DNA from: Corynebacterium sp.
GTDB lineage: Bacteria > Actinomycetota > Actinomycetes > Mycobacteriales > Mycobacteriaceae
Direction of reading: 5' to 3'
DNA: 64,000 bases
NCBI GenBank assembly: GCA_030531005.1
Contig: JAUMTW010000002.1
Span: forward strand, 388,190 to 452,189
Below, one piece after another: positions 57,609-64,000 of this stretch. The first letter of the stretch is position 1; the number at the start of each line of letters is the position of its first letter. The notes beneath the pieces are model-generated. The model saw only the letters and a program-made list of their open reading frames with translations, ran no database searches and was not told the DNA's origin. A program made the translations under genes and the position numbers.

Positions 57609-57998
57609 ATGATTACGCTGCGTCATCCGATCTCCTATGAATGGGAACGTCGCCATACCCTCAGTGCATGGCGTAAAGGGTTGCGTCGTCGAGAAGAGCT
57701 GTGCGATGCTGACTTTATCTTGCGAACAGCAGCGAAATTCCACGGTCACATACGCTCGCAAGCCTGCCCTATCTGTGAGCGCCCAGAACTTTATGAAGTC
57801 TGCTGGGTCTATGGAGATAACCTAGGTCAAGCAAATGGCAGCGCACGCAGCGGCGAAGAACTCGAGTTACTCCTGCGCGCCAAGCCAGGGCATAGTTGCA
57901 CTGTGCATACCGTGGAAGTATGTGTTTATTGCCACTGGAACCACCTGCTCGAAATTGCTACGGCAACCTGGCACGAGACTATCGAAGATGTCGAGTGA
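57609..57998 (+). CDS. DUF5318 family protein, probably zinc-binding
   Basis: 129-residue protein (132 if ATG 57600 is used) of an actinobacterial family always found just upstream of the ponA-type gene. Cysteine pairs CPIC and CVYC, about 50 residues apart, suggest a zinc ribbon. No function known. ATG 57609 is 7 bp after the -10-like TAGAAT, so the transcript may be leaderless. Confidence 0.85.
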   Translation: MITLRHPISYEWERRHTLSAWRKGLRRREELCDADFILRTAAKFHGHIRSQACPICERPELYEVCWVYGDNLGQANGSARSGEELELLLRAKPGHSCTVHTVEVCVYCHWNHLLEIATATWHETIEDVE

Positions 57999-58078
57999 AA
58001 AAATAGTTCTGCAAGGTGAATGAACTGCCTCGACTCGCTACAATGGATGAGATACACCATGGTGAAGGGACATATTGA

Positions 58079-60541
58079 GTGAGCACAAATGACGATTCGC
58101 GCCCCGAAAGCTCAGAACAGGACGCCGGGGGCGGAGAAGATCAATCCCAGTCGCGGTATATAGCCGAACCGGAAGAGTCGCAGCCAGCGCACGCTTTGCC
58201 TGACCCGGAGCCGACTGCAGCGGCCGAGGACCCCGACTCAGATTTTGCGGCACGAGCATCCCAAGCATCTGAGACGGATATTACGGATGAACCTGCTGTT
58301 GAGCAGGAAGAAAACGAGGAAGAAAACTTGGAAGGAACCTCTGTGGCCTCTACAGAGCAACGCCCGAAACGACGCAAGAAGTTTTGGGGGATTCTCGGCG
58401 GCATAATTGCAGCCTGCATCCTCATTCCGCTAGCTGTCTTTATTGTGGCCTACATCGTCGTCGATGTGCCTGAGCCAGAAGAGCTTGCAACCAAGCAAGT
58501 GGTAGAAGTTTATGCAAGCGACAGCGAAACTCAGCTGGCACGTGTTGTTCCACCGGACGGTAACCGAACGGCGGTAAACCTTGACCAAATTCCCGAATAC
58601 GCCCGGAACGCAGTATTGGCCGCCGAAGACCGGGAGTTCTATTCCAACAGTGGTTTCTCGATTACCGGGTTAGGGCGCGCCGTCATGGGTGTTATCACCG
58701 GTGACAGTGAAGCTGGCGGTGGCTCGACTATTACTCAGCAGTACGTGAAGAACACCCTGGTTGGTGATGAGCGCTCCTTAGAGCGCAAAGCCAAGGAATT
58801 GGTGTACTCGGTGAAGATGACCAATGAGTGGTCTAAGGACGAAGTCCTCCAGGCTTACCTCAATACAATCTATTTTGGTCGTAATGCCTATGGTATTGAT
58901 GCCGCGGCACAGGCCTATTTCGGAATCCCCGCAAGTGAGCTCAATATTGAGCAAAGTGCTGTATTGGCTGCATCCATCCAGCGCCCGAGTCAGCTAGACC
59001 CATGGACGAACCGGGCAGAAGCCGAGGCGCGTTGGAACTATGTCCTTGATGGCTTAGTAGATGCCGGTTGGTTGGATGCCGGAACTCGCCAACCCCTGGT
59101 GTATCCCGAAGTCCGTGACCCGGCGGAAGTGAACACGTATACCGATGCGGAGGGCACGAATGGATTGATTCAAACTCAAGTCTTCAATGAGCTCGGTTCC
59201 CTTGGTTTTTCCGAAGAGGAGATTCAAACCTTAGGCCTGCGCATTACCACTACCATTGATCCAGACGCACAGGATTCCGTAGTCAACGCGGTGGAAAATG
59301 CCCTTGATGGCCAGATGGAAAGTATGCGCAGTGCAGCGGTGAGCGTGGAACCAGCAACTGGTGCAGTACGCGCTTACTACGGAGGCTCCGATCCTACTGG
59401 CTATGATTATGCCAATGCCGGCTTGCAGACTGGTTCGACCTTCAAGATCTTCGGTCTTGCTGCAGCCGTCCAGCAGGGCATTCCGACCAACGCGCTATAT
59501 AGTTCCCAGCCATACGAGTTGGAAAATGGGGCGATAGTCACCAACGTCGATGGTCAAACCTGTGGCACCTGTACCCTCTCGAACGCGTTGCTGAATTCCT
59601 ATAACACCAGCTTCTTGCGCTTACAGGCTGACTTGGAACGCCAATCGCAGGACACCGCGGATATGGCACATGCACTCGGTGTCGCTGAATCTTTCCCAGG
59701 TGTTGAGCAGACTCTCCATGAGGAAAATGCCCGCCCCTACGATGGCATCATCTTAGGCCAGTACCAATCGCGTCCTATTGATATGGCGCATGCATTGGGA
59801 ACATTGGCGAATAACGGCATTTATCACGACACCTACTTTGTGGAACGCGTGGAAAATAGTGCTGGTGACGTCATTTATGAACACGAGCAACAAGCTGGTG
59901 AGCGCGCTGTCGCCGAACAGGTAGCCACGAATGTGATCGCGGCGATGAACCCCATCGCTGCTCACGCCAATGGCAATGCCTTAGCTGGAGGTCGGCCTTC
60001 GGCAGCAAAGACCGGTACTGCCCAGCTCGGGGAAACAGGATACAACAAGGATGCTTGGATGATAGGTGCTACCCCACAGCTGGCTACTGCCGTGTGGGTT
60101 GGCAGTGATACTGGTGAGCCGCTGCTGACCAGCGCCGGTGCTACGGTCTATGGTTCGGGGCTGCCCGCAACTATTTGGAAGAACACTATGGATGGCGCAC
60201 TGGCCAACAAGCCGGTGGAGAGCTTTACTGCCGCAGAATCCATTGGATGGGCGCACAATTACACCGGTGGTTATGACTACTCCGGCAGCTACAATTCTGG
60301 AGCGGCGACAGCCACAGCAACAGCGCCGGCAACGCCTACGGCGCCCGCCACCGCTGTGCCTCAGGAAACCGCCCCGCAAGAGCAGCCTGCATGGGAACAG
60401 TACGTGCCGGATGTCGTCGTGCCGGATACCAACACCGGGGCTGATACCGGTGCAGGCGCAGGTACTGGAGCTGGAACAGGAGCAGGCGCTGATCCTGGCG
60501 GCACCGGCGATGGCGGAGGCTTGGGATTATTTGGCTTCTAG
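58079..60541 (+). CDS. Class A penicillin-binding protein (transglycosylase/transpeptidase)
   Basis: Bifunctional peptidoglycan synthase of the PBP1/PonA group. A disordered acidic N-terminus of about 100 residues and one membrane span (about 103-127) precede the GT51 transglycosylase (catalytic Glu in AAEDREFY) and the transpeptidase with STFK (near residue 452), SYN (near 503) and KTGT (near 645). The C-terminus is Ala/Thr/Pro- then Gly-rich and ends LGLFGF. GTG start with AAGGGA 8 bp upstream. The position between DUF5318 and the GT87 gene matches mycobacterial ponA1. Confidence 0.95.
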   Translation: MSTNDDSRPESSEQDAGGGEDQSQSRYIAEPEESQPAHALPDPEPTAAAEDPDSDFAARASQASETDITDEPAVEQEENEEENLEGTSVASTEQRPKRRKKFWGILGGIIAACILIPLAVFIVAYIVVDVPEPEELATKQVVEVYASDSETQLARVVPPDGNRTAVNLDQIPEYARNAVLAAEDREFYSNSGFSITGLGRAVMGVITGDSEAGGGSTITQQYVKNTLVGDERSLERKAKELVYSVKMTNEWSKDEVLQAYLNTIYFGRNAYGIDAAAQAYFGIPASELNIEQSAVLAASIQRPSQLDPWTNRAEAEARWNYVLDGLVDAGWLDAGTRQPLVYPEVRDPAEVNTYTDAEGTNGLIQTQVFNELGSLGFSEEEIQTLGLRITTTIDPDAQDSVVNAVENALDGQMESMRSAAVSVEPATGAVRAYYGGSDPTGYDYANAGLQTGSTFKIFGLAAAVQQGIPTNALYSSQPYELENGAIVTNVDGQTCGTCTLSNALLNSYNTSFLRLQADLERQSQDTADMAHALGVAESFPGVEQTLHEENARPYDGIILGQYQSRPIDMAHALGTLANNGIYHDTYFVERVENSAGDVIYEHEQQAGERAVAEQVATNVIAAMNPIAAHANGNALAGGRPSAAKTGTAQLGETGYNKDAWMIGATPQLATAVWVGSDTGEPLLTSAGATVYGSGLPATIWKNTMDGALANKPVESFTAAESIGWAHNYTGGYDYSGSYNSGAATATATAPATPTAPATAVPQETAPQEQPAWEQYVPDVVVPDTNTGADTGAGAGTGAGTGAGADPGGTGDGGGLGLFGF

Positions 60542-60901
60542 TAAGAACCGCGCGTAGCACTTTGATACACCTTGCACCTATTCGTAGATGATGCCCATTG
60601 AGAGGCAGCACTGGAGCAGGAGCGAGGTGTTTCGCTTTTTCTAGCTCTGGCAGGGGGATACGTGGGGGATGCCGTAGGTAGTGAAAGAACCTGAACTAAA
60701 AGCGGCATTAGGTACAAATCCCTAAAGAACGACGTTTACGATACTGTGCCTACCGCCAGCGCAGCGTAGGCTTCTTATTGCCCGGTTTCTTTACGCCGTA
60801 GAAAGGCCCTAGGTATTCTAAAGCGGGTACGAACCACTTCCGCCGGTGTGGGAGTGCGCAACTCGTCGTATATCATGTACCTCTCGCAGAAAGGACCCCT
60901 G
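60542..60901. other. 360-bp region between the PBP and GT87 genes
   Basis: No gene or strong hairpin seen. It ends with the ribosome-binding site AAAGGA of the GT87 gene. It probably carries the promoter for the downstream genes. Confidence 0.4.
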
Positions 60902-62557
60902 GTGGCGCAGGACGAATCCGCAACATCTGAAGGCTCCGCAATCTTAGGCGATGCCGCACACCGGCATAGCCCACTGAAAGAAGAGCCATATCTCGGCGAT
61001 GTGCGCCGCTTTATGGGCGGCCCACTCGGCCGCTTCGCCCGCGCTGGCACTCAGACATTTTGGACACCGCTCATCGTCGTGCTCTCGGTGGCCAGCACCT
61101 TTCTTGCGCTGGGCTTTTTAAGCAAAGCTAATTGCTTGGGTGGCAACATGAACGGCGGGGTAGCCACCATCGACTGGAGCGGCTACAAGCAATACACTTC
61201 TGCCTGTTACAACGACATCGTGCCGCTTTATCGCGGTCGTGGCTTAGACAATCCCGGGGACCCGTTCGCATTTTCCTGGGACGAAGATGGACTAACGCGA
61301 TATAACGAGTATCCGGTCTTAGCGGTGTTGTTCATGTGGATAATGTCCCGCATTACCTGGGCCATTACTCCCCTGGTGCATGTGAGCTTCGATCAGATCC
61401 CTGAAGCATCGGTTTATTTCATTCTCACTGCAATCGTGTGTGCATTCCTATGGTTGATCGTGGTCCGCTGGACTGCCCAGCTTGCTGGCAATAGGCCCTG
61501 GGATGCCATGTTGGTAGCGGCCTCCCCGGTAGTTATTGTGCATGCATTTACCAATTGGGATATTCCAGCGATCTTTTTAGCGCTTGCTGCCATTATGGCG
61601 CTGCGTAAAGGCAAGCTGGGAGCCGGTGGCATTCTCATTGGTCTGGGTACGGCATTTAAGCTTTGGCCGCTGTATATCTTGGGTGCTTACTTAGTTGTGG
61701 CGATCCGCGAAAAGCAGCTGGGCCGATGGTTGAAAACCCTTGCTGGTGCAGTGATTGCATGGCTCGTAGTGAATTTGCCCGTCATGCTGCGCTATCCCGA
61801 GGCGTGGCGGGAATTCTCGCGGTTGAATTCTGATCGCAATTGGGACTGGATTACTATCTACGGCACGGCTGCTCGGCAATTCGGCTGGCAAGGCTTTGAT
61901 AATGGCGCTACCCCGCCAGAGACCCTTAATCGCGTTACCTTCGTGCTCTTCGCGGTGAGCTGTGTAGCCATTGCCATCTTCGGGTATAAAGTGGCACGGC
62001 GTCCCCGCGTAGCTGAACTGCTGATGCTCATTGTGGTGGCCTTTCTTTTCTTTAATAAAGTCTGGAGCCCCCAGTATTCTTTGTGGCTCGTACCGCTAGT
62101 TGCCCTAGCAATTCCGAATTGGCCCCTCGTCTTTGCTTGGGGTGTATCCGAGCTAGTCCTTTGGCCAATTCTGACATTGACCATGTTGGGTACTGACAAT
62201 ATGGGGTTGGAACCCGGATTCTTGGATATCTTTGTGGTGCTTCGCAATCTGTTGTTGCTGATACTTACATGGCAGGTAATTCAGCAAATGCGCGGACGGC
62301 GCACGGATAAGGTCTATCGCGATAATGATGGCCAAGATCTCCTACTTGGAGACTTCCTTGATCCTGCACCCCAGCCAGAAAAGACCCAAACAGAAAAGAC
62401 CCAAACAGAACCGCTAGCTGATGATGCTGCGAATACGGGGAAAATAGCACTTGTGCCAGCTGTAGAAGCGGAAACCGGAATTGCGGACGATGCCGCAGAC
62501 TTGGATACACAATCTGGTGGTGCGAGTGTAGACGTGAAAGGACGCCGCGATGAGTAG
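60902..62557 (+). CDS. GT-C membrane glycosyltransferase, GT87 (DUF2029) family
   Basis: 551-residue membrane protein with about ten or eleven spans, a polyprenyl-phosphate-sugar type transferase by family. The acidic loop at about residues 85-135 (WDEDGLTRYNEYPVL) holds the likely catalytic Asp/Glu. The C-terminal 80 residues are hydrophilic and include a 15-bp DNA repeat coding EKTQT twice. Start GTG 60902 has AAAGGA 7 bp upstream; earlier in-frame codons have none. Genes in this place (next to ponA, before rpsF) are conserved in actinobacteria. Acceptor and donor are unknown. Confidence 0.85.
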   Translation: MAQDESATSEGSAILGDAAHRHSPLKEEPYLGDVRRFMGGPLGRFARAGTQTFWTPLIVVLSVASTFLALGFLSKANCLGGNMNGGVATIDWSGYKQYTSACYNDIVPLYRGRGLDNPGDPFAFSWDEDGLTRYNEYPVLAVLFMWIMSRITWAITPLVHVSFDQIPEASVYFILTAIVCAFLWLIVVRWTAQLAGNRPWDAMLVAASPVVIVHAFTNWDIPAIFLALAAIMALRKGKLGAGGILIGLGTAFKLWPLYILGAYLVVAIREKQLGRWLKTLAGAVIAWLVVNLPVMLRYPEAWREFSRLNSDRNWDWITIYGTAARQFGWQGFDNGATPPETLNRVTFVLFAVSCVAIAIFGYKVARRPRVAELLMLIVVAFLFFNKVWSPQYSLWLVPLVALAIPNWPLVFAWGVSELVLWPILTLTMLGTDNMGLEPGFLDIFVVLRNLLLLILTWQVIQQMRGRRTDKVYRDNDGQDLLLGDFLDPAPQPEKTQTEKTQTEPLADDAANTGKIALVPAVEAETGIADDAADLDTQSGGASVDVKGRRDE

Positions 62558-62729
62558 CGTGATGTGGATTGCCATGGGCAGCATCTTCATTGGTTTTATC
62601 CTCTTTGGCTCTGCCTTTGCTACGTTTTCGTATGGAAAGTCCCAAAAGCTGGTCTGGACGCTTTTTGGACTTAGTCTGATCTTCATGACCTTGATTCCAG
62701 TGATCATGGCCCTCTCGGTAGCGATCTAG
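62550..62729 (+). CDS. Small membrane protein, 59 residues
   Basis: Starts at ATG 62550, overlapping the end of the GT87 gene by 8 bp, with GAAAGGA 7 bp upstream; stops at TAG 62729. Two hydrophobic segments (about residues 5-26 and 35-58) are joined by a short basic loop (YGKSQK), predicting a hairpin in the membrane. The overlap implies co-translation with the GT87 protein. I do not recognise a named family. Confidence 0.8.
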   Translation: MSSVMWIAMGSIFIGFILFGSAFATFSYGKSQKLVWTLFGLSLIFMTLIPVIMALSVAI

Positions 62730-62884
62730 GGCTTAGCGGCAAGTTGCGCTCCGTGCACCAGTGAAATCGGCTGCAAGCTGGTAACCGCTGTAGAAGACCC
62801 AAGGCCCTGAGGAATAGCCAGTAAGAAACGCTGCCCGTGGGGGATGTGAACTTGCCAAAATCGACAATTTGCAAGCAATGGGGT

Positions 62885-62984
62885 ACCTTTAAAAGGTTGC
62901 TGACGCAACGTCCTCCTGCTATGCCCAGTGAGAGGGCATAGCCGAAATTTGTACATTTTATTGAAAGAGACCATAGGAGGTGAT
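62885..62984 (+). promoter_or_regulatory. Structured leader of rpsF, possible S6:S18 autoregulatory element
   Basis: Before rpsF there are a GTTGC/GCAAC hairpin (62896-62909) and a strong GCTATGCCC/GGGCATAGC hairpin (62918-62926, 62934-62942) with CCG at its 3' foot. Just before the second stem lies CCTCCT (62912-62917), which is fully complementary to the AGGAGG Shine-Dalgarno at 62975-62980. S6:S18 leaders with a CCG motif are known upstream of rpsF in many bacteria. Binding would close the ribosome-binding site. Confidence 0.55.
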
Positions 62985-62991
62985 GAGGTCC

Positions 62992-63279
62992 GTGCGTCAC
63001 TACGAAGTAATGATCATTTTGGATCCTTCCCAGGATGAACGCGCCGTTGCCCCATCGCTGGACAAGTTCTTGGAAATTGTCCGCAAAGAGAACGGTACCG
63101 TGGAAAAGGTTGATATTTGGGGCAAGCGTCGTCTTGCATACCCAATCGCAAAGAAGGAAGAGGGCATCTACGTGGTGCTTGACCTGGTTTGCGAATCTGA
63201 AACTGTTCAAGAGCTCGACCGTGTGCTGAACCTGAACGACAGTGTGCTGCGTACCAAGGTACTGCGCGCTGACAAGTAA
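62992..63279 (+). CDS. rpsF: 30S ribosomal protein S6
   Basis: 95-residue ribosomal protein of the 30S platform, partner of S18. The start is the GTG at 62992 that gives [11 protein letters not shown]; the strong AGGAGGTGAT Shine-Dalgarno is 7-8 bp upstream, and the earlier in-frame GTG and ATG lie inside or at it. The FVVLD-type strand appears as IYVVLDLV. First gene of rpsF-ssb-rplI; rpsR is elsewhere or further on. Confidence 0.97.
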   Translation: MRHYEVMIILDPSQDERAVAPSLDKFLEIVRKENGTVEKVDIWGKRRLAYPIAKKEEGIYVVLDLVCESETVQELDRVLNLNDSVLRTKVLRADK

Positions 63280-63321
63280 GTCTTGAACATCACGATCACC
63301 AGCTAGACTGAGAGGAAAACT

Positions 63322-63879
63322 ATGGCACAGGGAGATGTGAACATCACCGTGGTTGGTAACATTGTTGCCGACCCAGAACTGCGTTTCACTCCTAATGGAG
63401 CTGCGGTTGCAAACTTCCGGGTTGCAAGTACCCCACGTCGCTATGATTCCCAAAGTAATCAGTGGGTTGACGGCGAAGCCATGTTCCTCCAGTGCAATAT
63501 TTGGCGCCAGGCTGCTGAGAACGTAGCCGAAACCTTGAAGAAGGGCATGCGCGTTATTGTTACTGGTCGACTTCGGCAGCGCTCATATGAGACCCGTGAA
63601 GGCGAGAAGCGCACCGTTTTCGAGTTAGAAGTCGAAGAGGTAGGTCCATCGCTGCGTTATGCAACCGCACAGGTTAACCGCAATCCTCGAGAGGGTGGCG
63701 GAAACTACGGCGGGGGCTTTAATCAGCAGTCACAGCAGAACAACTTTGGCGGCCAGAATAACTTTGGTAGCCAGGGTAGTTTCGGTGGGAACCAGAACCA
63801 GAGTGCTCCCCAGTCTGATCCTTGGAGTAGTGCACCCCAAGCTGGTAGTGGATTCGCTGATAACGAACCACCATTTTGA
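63322..63879 (+). CDS. ssb: Single-stranded DNA-binding protein
   Basis: 185 residues. The OB fold covers about 1-115 ([34 protein letters not shown]). The C-terminal part is Gly/Asn/Gln-rich and disordered, ending in the acidic tip ADNEPPF that recruits repair and replication partners. ATG with GAGGAAA upstream. It lies 42 bp after rpsF. Confidence 0.97.
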   Translation: MAQGDVNITVVGNIVADPELRFTPNGAAVANFRVASTPRRYDSQSNQWVDGEAMFLQCNIWRQAAENVAETLKKGMRVIVTGRLRQRSYETREGEKRTVFELEVEEVGPSLRYATAQVNRNPREGGGNYGGGFNQQSQQNNFGGQNNFGSQGSFGGNQNQSAPQSDPWSSAPQAGSGFADNEPPF

Positions 63880-63950
63880 TCGCATGATAGCAACCACATT
63901 TTAAATACTTCGCATCTTTGCGAAATTTAGTACCACGAAAGGCAGGGATC

Positions 63951-64000
63951 ATGAAGCTGATCCTCACCGCTGCCGTTGAGAACCTAGGCGTCGCAGGCGA
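63951..64000 (+). CDS. rplI: 50S ribosomal protein L9 (3' end outside window)
   Basis: Only the first 16 codons are in the window, reading MKLILTAAVENLGVAG, which is the typical L9 opening. AAAGG lies 8 bp before the ATG. Place after ssb is the conserved order. Confidence 0.9.
   Translation, partial: MKLILTAAVENLGVAG

Noticed and set aside
60775..61050. Leftward frame across the start of the GT87 gene
   Set aside because: Antisense shadow of a well-supported gene.

Overview
The window is a stretch of a Corynebacterium-type actinobacterial chromosome next to the replication origin. The left edge holds parA-parB, followed on the opposite strand by the conserved block cwlM, trxA, trxB, sigM, murJ, a DUF6049 protein and a NUDIX protein, which runs divergently from cca. 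The right edge holds the equally conserved block DUF5318, ponA-type PBP, GT87 membrane protein, rpsF, ssb and rplI. Six parS-like centromere sites (core GTTTCACGTGAAAC) lie between 16.4 and 31.8 kb, as expected near oriC. Base composition is moderate (not the very high GC of lipophilic species). Urease genes with an AmtR-type box fit a urease-positive Corynebacterium; I cannot name the species.

Layout. 0-14 kb: segregation, thiol redox and cell envelope genes. Promoters of the GGAA-N18/19-GTT type (SigH/SigM class) lie upstream of sigM and of trxB-trxA. 14-18 kb: cca, a YqgE/AlgH protein, a small unknown protein and a bile-acid-symporter-like permease. 18-26 kb: a Rieske lipoprotein and the trp operon trpEGDCFBA on the minus strand, with two parS sites between trpG and trpD. 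26-33 kb: SdpI-like protein, a DAACS symporter, panBC, an SDR, a membrane protein, trhO and dps. 33.7-35.6 kb: a decayed gap with remains of a serine recombinase and of a membrane protein. 35.6-43 kb: Fpg/Nei glycosylase, NAD(P)HX repair enzyme, a thiosulfate transporter fused to a TusA-like domain, and leuS.

43-50.6 kb: the urease operon ureABCEFGD in the minus direction, ending near an NCS1 permease, with an AmtR-type operator before ureA. 50.6-54.4 kb: a secreted protein with a possible DtxR box, then dhaK-dhaL-dhaM for PTS-dependent dihydroxyacetone phosphorylation. dhaK carries an in-frame amber codon 30 codons before its natural end. 54.5-58 kb: a secreted trypsin-like protease, a double USP protein, a MarR regulator and DUF5318. 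58-64 kb: PBP, GT87 protein, a 59-residue membrane protein, and rpsF-ssb-rplI behind a structured leader that may be autoregulatory.

No tRNA, rRNA, CRISPR array, prophage or intact insertion sequence was seen. The most unusual items are the parS sites built into terminator palindromes, the amber codon in dhaK, the transporter-TusA fusion, the CwlM protein lacking catalytic residues, and the rpsF leader.
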